DNA from: Deltaproteobacteria bacterium
Lineage (GTDB): Bacteria; Desulfobacterota; Desulfobacteria; Desulfobacterales; Desulfatibacillaceae
Direction: 5' to 3'
Assembly: GCA_016235345.1 (NCBI GenBank)
Contig: JACRLG010000014.1
Coordinates: 30,448-94,447, forward strand
DNA: 64,000 nt
In this document: positions 9,783 through 18,571 of the stretch, piece after piece
Position numbering within the stretch: the stretch's first letter is position 1
Layout of the letters: each line of letters starts with the position of its first letter
Position numbers and translations under genes: made by a program
The notes under the pieces: model-generated
The model's database searches: none
Told to the model about the DNA's origin: nothing
The model's input: the letters and a program-made list of their open reading frames with translations, nothing else

Positions 9783-10415
9783 ATGCGCGCACGAAAGCTG
9801 GACACGCTGAAACGAAAGGGGCAGATCGCCCGCGCGGCCCTGGACCTTCTGGGAAGGGACGGGCTGGAAAGCCTTTCCATCGCAGCAGTGGCCGAAAAGG
9901 TTGGCATAGTGCCATCCGCCGTGTACCGGCACTTCGCCAGCAAGGATGCCATTCTGGACGCCATTCTGGACCTTCTTAACACTTTCTTCAAAGACATAGT
10001 CACCGATTCGCGCAATCAGTATCCCGATCCCCTGGGCAGGTTGTGCGAAATCATCAGGCGGCACGCGAAATTCCTCACCGAAAACCAGGGGCTTCCGGCC
10101 ATAGTGGCCGCTGAAATCATTTTCGGCGAGCAGCCCAAGCGCAAGGCGAGATTCCACAAGGTATTCACAGCCTACCTGGAAGACATCGAAACCATCATCA
10201 GAGAGGGGCAGGCCGGGGGGCTCATCCGCCCGGACGTCTCTCCCAGGGCCGCGTCCCTCCTGCTCCTGGGAATCGACGCGCCCGCTGCGGCCCTGTGGAA
10301 GGCCAGCGATGGGGCCTACGACATGCTGGCCCACGTTGAAGAAGCTCTGCCCATCTATCTTGCCGGAATATCGGTCAGGCCCCAAACGGATGGCTCAAAA
10401 GGCTCAAGTTCATGA
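9783..10415 (+). CDS. TetR/AcrR-family transcriptional regulator
   Basis: 210 residues. The N-terminal HTH (about 10-55) has the family pattern, with SIAAVAEKVGIVPSAVYRHF as the DNA-reading helices and a following ASKDAILDAIL. The C-terminal domain is helical and probably binds a ligand. It overlaps the HlyD-like gene by 4 bases (ATGA), so the regulator is the first gene of the efflux operon and likely represses it. The arrangement regulator, HlyD, ATPase, ATPase parallels CecR-YbhG-YbhF of Escherichia coli, where CecR is the TetR-type repressor. An upstream palindrome at 9742-9763 is the likely binding site. Confidence 0.92.
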   Translation: MRARKLDTLKRKGQIARAALDLLGRDGLESLSIAAVAEKVGIVPSAVYRHFASKDAILDAILDLLNTFFKDIVTDSRNQYPDPLGRLCEIIRRHAKFLTENQGLPAIVAAEIIFGEQPKRKARFHKVFTAYLEDIETIIREGQAGGLIRPDVSPRAASLLLLGIDAPAAALWKASDGAYDMLAHVEEALPIYLAGISVRPQTDGSKGSSS

Positions 10416-11563
10416 AAAAGAAGAAGCTGCTCCCCCTCATCCCCTTGGTCCTCATCGCCGGTTTTCTCCTCTACCGCTCCCTGGGCGGGGAAAAAATCAC
10501 TCCCGGCGCCGTGCTGGTTTCCGGCAACATAGAGGTCATCCAGGTAGAGCTTGGGTTCAAGATTCCGGGCCGCCTTTCGGAGCGCCCGGCCTCCGAAGGG
10601 GCATCCATTGCCAAAGGCGACGTGGTGGCGCTTCTGGATGATTCCGACCTTCAACAGGACCTTGCGGCTCAATCGGCCTCCCTAAAGCTCGCCCAGGCCG
10701 CCCTGGCCGAGTTGACTGCGGGAACGAGGCCGGAGGAGATCGCGCGCGCGCGGGCCGCTGTGAAACGCTCGGAAGCTGCCCTGGCCGATCTCGAAGCCGG
10801 GTCGCGCCCCCAGGAGATAGCCGCTGCAAGGGCAAGGGTTGATCAGGCCCAGGCCGCCGAAACCTACGCCAAAAAGGAACACGACCGGGTAAAAAGCCTT
10901 GCCGAAAGCCGGATAGTGGCCCAGCGCGACTACGATCAGGCAAAATCCGCCTGGGTCCAGGCTGAGGAAGCCTTGAACGTGGCCCGTCAGTCACTGAAAC
11001 TGGCCCAGGAGGGCGCGCGCAAGGATCAGGTTGGCCAGGCCCGCGCGGCGGTGTCCGAAACGCGAGAGGGCTTGCGGCTCGCGGAAAACGGCCCGCGCAA
11101 GGAAACCATAGCCCAGGCTTCCGCCAGGGTGGAACAGGCCGAGGCGGCTGTTGCGCTTTCCAAAACGCGGCTTTCGTACGCCACCCTTTTATCCCCTCTT
11201 TCGGGCGTCATCCTGTCTGAAAACGCCGAGCCGGGCGAGTATCTTTCAGCGGGAACCCCGGTGGTCACGGTGGCCGGCCTGGAAAAGGTCTATCTTCGCG
11301 CCTACATAGCGGAAACCGACTTAGGCCGCGTGAAGGTGGGCCAGAAGGTGAAAGTCACTGCGGACACCTATCCGGGCAAGGTCTACCAGGGCAGGATTTC
11401 CTTCATCGCCTCCGAGGCCGAGTTCACCCCGAAGAACGTGCAGACCCAAAAGGAACGCGTGAAACTGGTCTATAGGGTTAAAATCACCCTCGATAACCCG
11501 AAAATGGAGTTGAAGCCCGGAATGCCAGCCGACGCCGAGATACTCACCGGCAAGGAAGAATGA
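10412..11563 (+). CDS. HlyD-family periplasmic adaptor (YbhG-like)
   Basis: 383 residues. An uncleaved membrane anchor at about 5-20 is followed by a lipoyl-like half (GNIEVIQVELGFKIPGRL), a long coiled-coil hairpin (about 95-245) and the second lipoyl half plus beta-barrel (LSPLSGVILSENAEPGE). The coiled coil contains four spaced copies of a Gly-x-Arg-(Pro/Lys)-x-x-(Ile/Val) unit, such as GTRPEEI and GSRPQEI, which suggests internal repeat expansion. In this family the protein bridges inner-membrane ABC components to an outer-membrane channel. It is followed after 40 bases by the first ATPase gene. Confidence 0.93.
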   Translation: MKKKKLLPLIPLVLIAGFLLYRSLGGEKITPGAVLVSGNIEVIQVELGFKIPGRLSERPASEGASIAKGDVVALLDDSDLQQDLAAQSASLKLAQAALAELTAGTRPEEIARARAAVKRSEAALADLEAGSRPQEIAAARARVDQAQAAETYAKKEHDRVKSLAESRIVAQRDYDQAKSAWVQAEEALNVARQSLKLAQEGARKDQVGQARAAVSETREGLRLAENGPRKETIAQASARVEQAEAAVALSKTRLSYATLLSPLSGVILSENAEPGEYLSAGTPVVTVAGLEKVYLRAYIAETDLGRVKVGQKVKVTADTYPGKVYQGRISFIASEAEFTPKNVQTQKERVKLVYRVKITLDNPKMELKPGMPADAEILTGKEE

Positions 11564-11603
11564 CCGGCTGCTCTGAATCCCGCCTTCACCCGGACGCTCT
11601 CTT

Positions 11604-12536
11604 ATGACGGCCTTTGCACTTAATTCGGAAAACCTGAAAAAGAGCTTCGGAAACGTGAAGGCCGTGGACGGGCTTTCGCTATCGGTTGAGCCGGGGGAAA
11701 TCTACGCCCTGGTAGGGCCGGACGGTGCGGGCAAGACCACCACCATGAGGCTTTTGGCGTCCATCATGGACCCCGATTCAGGCCATGCATGGGTCAACGG
11801 GCATGACACCGTTACCGAAGCCGAAAAAGTCAAGGAATCAATCGGGTACATGAGCCAGCGCTTCGGCCTTTACCCTGACCTCACCGTGCGGGAAAACCTG
11901 GTTTTTTACGCGGACATCCAAGGCGTTTCCAAAAAGGTGAGAAAGGAGCGCATGGAGCGCCTCCTTGGCTTCTCCAACCTTACTCCCTTCAAGGACCGGC
12001 TGGCCGGAAACCTTTCGGGCGGAATGAAGCAAAAACTGGGCCTTGCCTGCGCCCTCATACACTCCCCAAGGGTGCTTCTTCTCGATGAGCCCACCAACGG
12101 CGTCGACCCTGTTAGCCGCCGGGATTTCTGGCGAATCCTCTACCAGCTTTTAAAGGAGGGCGTCACGGTTTTCGTCTCAACCGCCTATCTCGACGAGGCC
12201 GAACGGGCCAACCGGGTTGGCCTCATCCACCGGGGCCGACTTCTGGCCACCGGCACCCCGGCTGAAGTAAAGGGCCTCATGGAGGGCGAAATACTTGAAG
12301 TCACCGCCGCAGTGCCGCGCAGGGCCGCCGCCCTCATGCGGGAAAAATTCAGCCATAACTCGGTGAGCCTTTTCGGGGACAGGGTCCATCTGGTGACAAA
12401 AAGCCTTTCAGATGACAGTCGGCAGGTGAAAAGCCTCTTAAACGGCGAGGGCATGGAGATTGTCTCCATGAAGAAAATCGAACCGGGGCTTGAGGACGTA
12501 TTTGTTTCGGTTCTGGCGAAAATGGATGAGGCCTGA
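11604..12536 (+). CDS. ABC transporter ATP-binding protein, first half of a YbhF-like pair
   Basis: 310 residues. Walker A is GPDGAGKTT (38-46), the Q-loop lies in YMSQRFGLYP, the signature is LSGGMKQ (about 137-143) and Walker B with D-loop reads LLLDEPTNGVDP. The switch His expected after Walker B is replaced by Ala194 (VSTAYLDEAE), so this nucleotide site is probably catalytically weak. In YbhF two such domains are fused in one chain; here they are separate genes one base apart. The C-terminal 80 residues are the regulatory extension of the drug-efflux CcmA-like subfamily. Substrate unknown; the operon type exports drugs or lipids. Confidence 0.93.
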   Translation: MTAFALNSENLKKSFGNVKAVDGLSLSVEPGEIYALVGPDGAGKTTTMRLLASIMDPDSGHAWVNGHDTVTEAEKVKESIGYMSQRFGLYPDLTVRENLVFYADIQGVSKKVRKERMERLLGFSNLTPFKDRLAGNLSGGMKQKLGLACALIHSPRVLLLDEPTNGVDPVSRRDFWRILYQLLKEGVTVFVSTAYLDEAERANRVGLIHRGRLLATGTPAEVKGLMEGEILEVTAAVPRRAAALMREKFSHNSVSLFGDRVHLVTKSLSDDSRQVKSLLNGEGMEIVSMKKIEPGLEDVFVSVLAKMDEA

Positions 12537-12537
12537 C

Positions 12538-13506
12538 ATGGAAAGTCCCTCAAACGATTTCGCCGTCACCGTGGACGGCCTTGAAAAGCGCTTCGGTGAT
12601 TTCGTGGCAGTGAACAAGGTGAGCTTTTCGGTTCAAAAGGGCGAAATCTTTGGGTTTCTGGGCCCCAACGGGGCGGGAAAATCCACCACCATAAAAATGC
12701 TCTGCGGCATACTGGCCCCAACCACCGGCACAGGGACGGTTGCTGGGTTCGACGTTTTTTCCGAGGCCGAGAAAATCAAGAACCACATCGGCTACATGAG
12801 CCAGAAATTCAGCCTGTACGAGGACCTCACCGTTGAGGAGAACATAGATTTCTACTCCGGCATCTACCGCATTCCCAAGGCTAAAAAAGCGGAGCGCAAG
12901 GAATGGGTGATAGAAATGGCCGGTCTTTCGCGCCACCGGAAAAGCCTCACCTCCATTCTTTCGGGCGGCTGGAAACAGCGCCTGGCCCTTGGCTGCGCCG
13001 TGATCCACGAGCCGCCCATCATTTTCCTGGACGAGCCAACAAGCGGCGTGGACCCGGTTTCCAGGCGAAGGTTCTGGGATTTGATCTACGATCTGGCGGG
13101 AAAGGGGGTCACCATCTTCGTCACCACCCATTACATGGACGAGGCCGAATACTGCGACCGGCTGGGCTTCATCTACAGGGGGGAACTGGTGGCCTTGGGC
13201 TCCCCGGAAACGCTGAAGGGCCGCTTCACGGCGGGCGACATTTACGACGTGCGCACCGACCGCCCCCAGGACGCTATTTCGGTGGCTGAAAACATGGACG
13301 GAGTGCGGGAGGTAGCCCTTTTCGGCAGGGGCCTTCACGTGGTGGCTGCCGGGGATAAGGTAACGGCGAAATCCCTGGCGGGCGGTCTCGCTACGGCGGG
13401 GTTTAAAGTGGAAGCCGTGGAAAGGATCACGCCCTCCCTGGAAGACGTGTTCGTGTCCCTTATCGAGGAGCGCGACGCCAGGGACTCCGGGGCGGAAAGC
13501 GCGTGA
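12538..13506 (+). CDS. ABC transporter ATP-binding protein, second half of a YbhF-like pair
   Basis: 322 residues. I chose the ATG at 12538, one base after the previous stop, because upstream in-frame codons only mirror the preceding gene. Walker A is GPNGAGKST, the signature is LSGGWKQ, Walker B and D-loop are IIFLDEPTSGVDP, and the switch His is present (VTTHYMDEAEYCD). So this domain keeps the canonical residues while its partner lacks the His, as expected for an asymmetric heterodimer. The ABC-2 permease genes that normally follow are absent: the next 270 bases are non-coding with inverted-repeat ends, and the next gene lies on the other strand. Confidence 0.93.
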   Translation: MESPSNDFAVTVDGLEKRFGDFVAVNKVSFSVQKGEIFGFLGPNGAGKSTTIKMLCGILAPTTGTGTVAGFDVFSEAEKIKNHIGYMSQKFSLYEDLTVEENIDFYSGIYRIPKAKKAERKEWVIEMAGLSRHRKSLTSILSGGWKQRLALGCAVIHEPPIIFLDEPTSGVDPVSRRRFWDLIYDLAGKGVTIFVTTHYMDEAEYCDRLGFIYRGELVALGSPETLKGRFTAGDIYDVRTDRPQDAISVAENMDGVREVALFGRGLHVVAAGDKVTAKSLAGGLATAGFKVEAVERITPSLEDVFVSLIEERDARDSGAESA

Positions 13507-13530
13507 CCGGAGGGACGGATTCTGAAGCCT

Positions 13531-13733
13531 AACAGCCTGTTAAAAAGGCTGGATATGCAGCCTGGATACCAGTCTGCATATTGGCGATGAAATGCTAAGG
13601 TTGGCGAACGGCGCGGGAGCAAGCGTACCCGCCCAAGAAATCGCAGAGTTCTTTGGCTAAATCAGGATGTTCGTACGTGGCGGACCGCGCCGTGAAGCCT
13701 GGCACAGCAGTTCGCTTTTTTAGACAGGCTGCT
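13531..13733. repeat. Structured intergenic element with imperfect terminal inverted repeats
   Basis: The left end, 13531-13549 (AACAGCCTGTTAAAAAGGC), matches the reverse complement of the right end, 13714-13733, with one gap and about three mismatches. Internally a second dyad is visible (ACGGCGCGG near 13602 against CCGCGCCGT near 13685). No open frame or transposase is present. Size and ends would suit a non-autonomous MITE-like element or a REP-type repeat. A diverged copy of one end occurs at 62977-63008. It lies exactly where the missing permease genes of the efflux operon would start. No flanking target-site duplication was evident. Confidence 0.5.
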
Positions 13734-13779
13734 AAGGGCCGCCTGGGAGAAAGTCTGCAGTCGGCCCTTTTTTCGGGCA

Positions 13780-13974
13780 TCAGAAAAGGGTGTAGATAAA
13801 AGGAGCCACCGCGCTGCCCTGGGTAAAGACTATAAGAAGGCTCAGGGTGAGTAAAACTATCACTATGGGCAAAAGCCAGTAGCGCTTGCGGTGCTTGACG
13901 AATTCCCAGAATTCCGCAGCAAGGCTCAAGTTGGTCTCGTCGGGCAGGTTTTGGTCCTTGTCTTTATCTTCCAT
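13780..13974 (-). CDS. DUF5989-like small membrane protein
   Basis: 64 residues: an acidic N-terminus, an amphipathic AAEFWEFVKHRKRYWLLPI segment, one membrane helix (about 33-52) and a short tail. The arginine-lysine-tyrosine-tryptophan junction before the helix is characteristic of small proteins found beside SxtJ-like and NodU-type carbamoyltransferase genes. It ends the three-gene set carbamoyltransferase, SxtJ-like protein, DUF5989, following the SxtJ-like gene after 15 bases. Function unknown; it probably helps place the carbamoyltransferase at the membrane, which is inference from this recurring gene order. The family number is recalled, not checked. Confidence 0.75.
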   Translation of the reverse strand: MEDKDKDQNLPDETNLSLAAEFWEFVKHRKRYWLLPIVIVLLTLSLLIVFTQGSAVAPFIYTLF

Positions 13975-13989
13975 GGTTTCCTCACATCA

Positions 13990-14397
13990 TCAGTAACGTT
14001 TTAAAAACTGTTTCCTGCTCTGGGCTGGCTCGCTCCGGCGCACCCAGTAGGTTTCGGCATCAGGGCTTCCCCGCATGTTAAGAACGCGCTCTTCCGGCTT
14101 TAACAGCCGCCGGAGAAGGCCAATGGGAACCACCGCCAAAAAAAAGACCGAAGACAGGATTATGGTGTTGACGGCCACGTTCATGGCCCCGGCGACTTTC
14201 AACCACCCCAGGTAAACGGGCCTCATTATGGAGGGCGCTCCGATGAAAAGGAGCATGAGGAACAGGAGGCCGCCGAAAACGCCAAGCATCACGGGCCGGT
14301 CCCGCCAAAGGGCAACGCCCGCCAGCGCACCGAAGAAAACAAGCCCGATGGCTCCGAATTTTCGGATGTCTTTAGGTTCAGTCGGGTGAAAATTCAT
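13990..14397 (-). CDS. SxtJ-like membrane protein
   Basis: 135 residues with three hydrophobic segments: a pair near 22-60 and one near 80-105. The ATG at 14397 starts MNFHPTEPKDIRKFG and overlaps the end of the carbamoyltransferase gene by 20 bases. The C-terminal SPDAETYWVRR stretch followed by a basic tail is typical of the SxtJ-type proteins that sit beside carbamoyltransferases in saxitoxin clusters and in many polysaccharide loci. No catalytic motif is visible. The overlap argues for coupled translation and a shared role with the carbamoyltransferase. Confidence 0.78.
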   Translation of the reverse strand: MNFHPTEPKDIRKFGAIGLVFFGALAGVALWRDRPVMLGVFGGLLFLMLLFIGAPSIMRPVYLGWLKVAGAMNVAVNTIILSSVFFLAVVPIGLLRRLLKPEERVLNMRGSPDAETYWVRRSEPAQSRKQFLKRY

Positions 14398-16192
14398 TTC
14401 GCCAGTCGCCTTTCTCGGCCCATTCCGGTTGATCCTCCTTGAAGAGCATGGCGTTTTCAAGCACCAGAACGTCCATTTCGGTTCTCATGAAGCAGCGGTA
14501 GGCGTCTTCGGGCGTGCACACTATGGGCTCGCCCCGCACGTTGAAACTCGTATTCACAAGAACCGCGCAGCCGGTGATATCCTCGAAGGCTTTCAACACC
14601 GCATGGTATTCGGGGGAGTCATCGGCGTTCACGGACTGGACCCTGGCCGAGTAGTCAAGATGCGTTACTGCGGGAATGCTGGAGCGCTTCTCGTTGACCC
14701 GCTCCAGCATATTTTCGCTTGGGCCGCCCGAGCACGGAATGCACAGCTCGTCTTTCACCCTGGCCACCAGGAGCATGTAAGGGCTTTCGCAGGAAAGGTC
14801 GAAGTAATCGCCGGTGCGCTCCGCCATGACGGAGGGCGCAAAGGGCCGGAAACTCTCCCTGTATTTGATCTTGAGATTCATCACCCGCTGGGTGTCCGGG
14901 CTCCTTGGGTCTCCCAAAATACTGCGCCCGCCAAGGGCTCGCGGGCCAAACTCCATGCGCCCGCAAAAATGCCCAACTATCTTTCCTTCGGCGATTTTTT
15001 CCGCTATGGCCCGCGCCCTGTTTTCAGGCGAAAGCGCCACGTAAGGATACTTGTTGAGGGAAAGAAACTCCTCGATGCGGCCTGCGCCGAATGATGGCCC
15101 AAGCCTTGACGCCTGCTGGCGGTCGCGCCCGAAGGGGCCGGGCCGGTCCTTGCCAAGATAGCGGTGCCACACCGAAAGGGCCGCGCCCAGGGCCCCTCCT
15201 GCGTCGCCCGCCGCTGGCTGTATCCAGATTTTCTCGAACGGCCCGTTTTTCAGTATTTTTCCGTTGGCCACGCAGTTTAAGGCCACGCCGCCTGCCATGC
15301 ACAGATTTTTTTGCCCGGTTTCCCTGTGCACGTGAACGGCCATCTTTGAGATGATCTCCTCGGTGACCGCCTGGATGCTGGCGGCTATGTCCATCTCCCT
15401 TTTCGTGATGGGCGATTCGGGTTTTCGGGGAGGGCCGCCGAACAGGGCGTCAAAACGGGCGTTGGTCATGGTGAGCCCGCCAGGAAAATCGAAGTAGTCA
15501 AGATTCAGGCGCATGGAGCCATCCGGCTTTACGTCCACCAGGTTCCGAAGAATCAGGTCTTTGTATACCGGCTCGCCGTAGGGAGCCAGGCCCATGAGCT
15601 TGTATTCGCCGGAGTTGATCTTGAACCCTGTGAAATAGGTGAACGCGGAATACAGAAGGCCCACCGAGTCGGGAAAATGAAGCTCGGCAAGAAGGTTGAT
15701 GTCTTTCCCGACACCCGTCCCGTAGCTTGCCGTGGCCCACTCTCCCACTCCGTCCACCGTGAGTATGGCCGCAGATTCAAAGGGCGAGGGGTAAAAGGCC
15801 GAGGCCGCGTGGCTCTCGTGATGCTCGGTGTAGAGCACGACCCCCTCGTAGCCGATTTCCCTTTTGATCTCCTTTTTCACGTGGAGGTTGCGGGAAAGCC
15901 AGACCGTCATTGCCTTCAGAAATGAGCGAAGTCCCCTTGGCGCGGTTTCCAGGTAGGTCATCAAAAGCCGCTCGAAGGTGAGAAAAGGCTTATCGTAAAA
16001 GACCACGTAATTGAGTTCGCTTACGTTTATCCCGCCCTCTGCCAGGCAATATTTCACCGCGTTCACCGGAAAACCGGGGTCGTGCTTTTTGCGGGTAAAG
16101 CGCTCCTCCTGGGCGGCGGCGATTATTTTGCCGTCGCTTACAAGGGCCGCCGCCGAATCGTGATAAAAACAGGAGATACCCAGTATGTTCAT
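14378..16192 (-). CDS. NodU/CmcH-family carbamoyltransferase
   Basis: 604 residues, the usual family length. It transfers a carbamoyl group from carbamoyl phosphate, through carbamoyl-AMP, to a hydroxyl of a sugar or antibiotic. The Kae1-like N-terminal domain begins MNILGISCFYHDSAAAL and carries the HHESH metal-binding motif at 124-128 and a following TVDGVGEWAT. The C-terminal YrdC-like part holds GRMEFGPRALGGRSIL (about 408-425). All motifs look intact. Its neighbours are three glycosyltransferases upstream and the SxtJ-like and DUF5989 genes downstream, so the acceptor is probably a polysaccharide or glycolipid residue. Confidence 0.95.
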   Translation of the reverse strand: MNILGISCFYHDSAAALVSDGKIIAAAQEERFTRKKHDPGFPVNAVKYCLAEGGINVSELNYVVFYDKPFLTFERLLMTYLETAPRGLRSFLKAMTVWLSRNLHVKKEIKREIGYEGVVLYTEHHESHAASAFYPSPFESAAILTVDGVGEWATASYGTGVGKDINLLAELHFPDSVGLLYSAFTYFTGFKINSGEYKLMGLAPYGEPVYKDLILRNLVDVKPDGSMRLNLDYFDFPGGLTMTNARFDALFGGPPRKPESPITKREMDIAASIQAVTEEIISKMAVHVHRETGQKNLCMAGGVALNCVANGKILKNGPFEKIWIQPAAGDAGGALGAALSVWHRYLGKDRPGPFGRDRQQASRLGPSFGAGRIEEFLSLNKYPYVALSPENRARAIAEKIAEGKIVGHFCGRMEFGPRALGGRSILGDPRSPDTQRVMNLKIKYRESFRPFAPSVMAERTGDYFDLSCESPYMLLVARVKDELCIPCSGGPSENMLERVNEKRSSIPAVTHLDYSARVQSVNADDSPEYHAVLKAFEDITGCAVLVNTSFNVRGEPIVCTPEDAYRCFMRTEMDVLVLENAMLFKEDQPEWAEKGDWRNEFSPD

Positions 16193-16273
16193 TAAATTCT
16201 TCGCTTGCCGGGGATGAGGAAGTGTTTTGAAGTGAAGGGGGACTTATTCCATAAATTGGGGCGCGTCAACGAA

Positions 16274-17416
16274 TTAACGAGCCGACCCTGCCGCAAGCGA
16301 TGCGTACAATTTTTCATATCGGTCAACAACACTTGCGATGGAATACCTTGTTTCGATGCGTTTCCGGGCCGCCTGCCCCAAAAGGAGGCGCGATTCTTCG
16401 GGCATTTCAAGCAGGCGCGAAAGGCTATCGGCCATTTCCTCCGGGGATCCGGGCGGGACCGTGAAGCCGGTGTCCCCGACCACCTCCCGGCAGTCCCCGA
16501 CGTCGGTTACAACGCACGGCACGCCTGAACTCATGGCCTCGCCCACCACGTTGGGAAAGCCCTCCCCCAACGAAGGCGAGCACAGAAGGTCCAGCCCAGG
16601 ATAGAGGCCCGGCATGTCGGAGCGCGGCCCCAGGAGCACGCAGGCGCGGTCAAGCCCGTTTTCCCGGATTCGGGCGGATACTTCCGGGTTTTCCGGGGTA
16701 ACCCCCTGGCCGCAGAGCACGAAGTGGACCGCCGGCATTTTTCGAGAAAGAATTCCCGCCGCCCGGAAAAAATCCCCGTGCCCCTTCATTGGGTCGAACC
16801 TTGCGAAAAGCCCGACAACCGGGGCGTCGTCAGAGATGCCCCACGCGGCGCGGGCGAGTTTTCGTGCTTCAACGTCAGGCCTGAAAAGAGATGTGTCAAA
16901 GCCGTTTTCGATGATTTCGGTACGTCTTGGCCGATAGCCCAGTTGACGGTGCATGAGAAGGCCCGCGCTGGAATTGGCCACCACCACGCTTGGGATGAAG
17001 GAGAAAAGCGCGTTGGCTTTAACCACCCGCCCGGTGAGCGGCGCGTAGCGGGAAAAATCCATGTTGGCGCACCGAAGGTTCCAGGCCAGGGCGGTTTTTG
17101 GGAAAAAGGGCCTGGAAAGAGCGCCAAGAAGGTCGGCGTGATAGAGCCAGGTCATCATGACGTGTGGCCGAAACTCGCGGCAGATTCTGAGAAACCGCCC
17201 AAGGCCGGAAATGGCAGCCCTGCCCCGCTGAAGTTCCAGGCTTTCGACGGGTATTCCGGCGTCTTCCATCATGCGGCCCACCTCGCCTGCGGGCAGGAGG
17301 CTCACCACGCGGGTGTCGAAGCGTGAGCGGTCAAGGCCGGAAACGACCTTTAAGAGCATCATTTCAGCCCCCCCGACGTCAAGGGAGGTGATGAGGTTCA
17401 GGACCCTTGTCATCAT
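16274..17416 (-). CDS. Glycosyltransferase family 4-type protein
   Basis: 380 residues with a GT-B fold pattern. The N-terminus LNLITSLDVGGAEMMLLKVV is the typical GT4 acceptor-domain start with the GGAE loop. The donor-binding EX7E motif is EGFPNVVGE near 285. The ATG at 17416 forms an ATGA overlap with the previous stop; longer readings mirror that gene. A second ATG follows directly. It probably adds one sugar during assembly of the surface glycan; donor and linkage cannot be read. It precedes the carbamoyltransferase gene by 81 bases. Confidence 0.92.
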   Translation of the reverse strand: MMTRVLNLITSLDVGGAEMMLLKVVSGLDRSRFDTRVVSLLPAGEVGRMMEDAGIPVESLELQRGRAAISGLGRFLRICREFRPHVMMTWLYHADLLGALSRPFFPKTALAWNLRCANMDFSRYAPLTGRVVKANALFSFIPSVVVANSSAGLLMHRQLGYRPRRTEIIENGFDTSLFRPDVEARKLARAAWGISDDAPVVGLFARFDPMKGHGDFFRAAGILSRKMPAVHFVLCGQGVTPENPEVSARIRENGLDRACVLLGPRSDMPGLYPGLDLLCSPSLGEGFPNVVGEAMSSGVPCVVTDVGDCREVVGDTGFTVPPGSPEEMADSLSRLLEMPEESRLLLGQAARKRIETRYSIASVVDRYEKLYASLAAGSAR

Positions 17417-18558
17417 GCTTTTACACTGCCGGCAAGGCGGTTTGCAGCAATTTCGGAAGCAGCCTCCATGTAGCGGCGCATTTTGGGAGCCCAGTCCATG
17501 CGCGTTTCGGCAAAGCCCCGCATGGCTCCCGAAATGTCCGTGCGCGATGCCTTTTCGGCCATGTCGGCGGCGAAGGCTATAAGGCTTTCGGCGAAAACCG
17601 GTGTATCCGCGTTTTCGAGTTTTCTGCAAAAGGGGGAATCGTTCGGCAGGTCCGGGTCGTCGTAGGCATAAACAAAGGGAAGCCCACGAGCCATGTATTC
17701 ACGGGTCTTTAACGAACAGGCCTCGTTCATGTTCTTGCGGAAAAGAGCCAGGGTGCTTACCCCAAGGCTCATGCGGCCCATGACCCTGTCCAGGGCTTTC
17801 CCGGTGAGAACTCCATGAAACCGCAAGCCTACGCGAGGATTGACGAGATTCACGCTTTCGGGCGGGATGTCTCCGATAACGTGCAGGTTGACCCGGACCG
17901 CGCCCTCGTAATGGGAGAGCCCGGCGGCCAGGCGATCCAGGCCGTGCCAGGGTTGGAGGGTGCTGGCTATGAAGGCCACGTTCACAACCTGGCCGTCAAA
18001 GGGCGCAAATCCGGTCTGTTTCACCTCGTCCACCGTAATGCCGTTGGGTATCACGAAGACCGGGCGGGTTTTCGGATAACCGTGGGCGATTTCATCTTCC
18101 GCGATTTCGCCCGTCATGCACACCATCCCCTCGCTTAGGTCCATGCACATGCGGGAGCTTGCCTTTGATACGGCCCAGGCCAGTTTTCTTCCGGCCCCCC
18201 AGAGTTCGTCGAAGAGCTTGGTGTGATGCTCGGTCACAAGGGCGAACCTTCGGTTTCTGAACGCCAGCCAGTAAAGGGGCGTGCGGGCCAGGGAGCGAAG
18301 GATCACTACGTCGTAACCCGAGAGGGTGTCCGCTATGCATCTGCCCTGGCGTGCGAGTTTTCCGGCCTTGCCCTTTGGAAGATCGAGAAGATGGAAAAAG
18401 ACGCCTTCCGGCAGGCCCTCGTTTTCATGGTAGGAAAACAGGTGGAAGTGAAGGTCGATCTCAGCCTTGCGGCAGGCCGCGTACTGGGCCGCCACCTTTC
18501 GGGTGACGCCGCTTAGCTTGGCGGGATCTTCGATTACGTTGGCGTAGGCGACCTTCAT
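17413..18558 (-). CDS. Glycosyltransferase (GT4-like)
   Basis: 381 residues. It starts MKVAYANVIEDPAKLSGVTRK, where the SGVTRK loop replaces the usual GG motif, and has an EX7E pattern EACSLKTRE near 300. The C-terminal half keeps the Rossmann-like donor domain (VNVAFIASTLQPWHGLDRL). It overlaps the next gene by 4 bases and follows the previous one after 13. Role in the same glycan assembly pathway is inferred from position; the sugar is unknown. Confidence 0.88.
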   Translation of the reverse strand: MKVAYANVIEDPAKLSGVTRKVAAQYAACRKAEIDLHFHLFSYHENEGLPEGVFFHLLDLPKGKAGKLARQGRCIADTLSGYDVVILRSLARTPLYWLAFRNRRFALVTEHHTKLFDELWGAGRKLAWAVSKASSRMCMDLSEGMVCMTGEIAEDEIAHGYPKTRPVFVIPNGITVDEVKQTGFAPFDGQVVNVAFIASTLQPWHGLDRLAAGLSHYEGAVRVNLHVIGDIPPESVNLVNPRVGLRFHGVLTGKALDRVMGRMSLGVSTLALFRKNMNEACSLKTREYMARGLPFVYAYDDPDLPNDSPFCRKLENADTPVFAESLIAFAADMAEKASRTDISGAMRGFAETRMDWAPKMRRYMEAASEIAANRLAGSVKA

Positions 18559-18571
18559 CTAAGTGGCGGAC

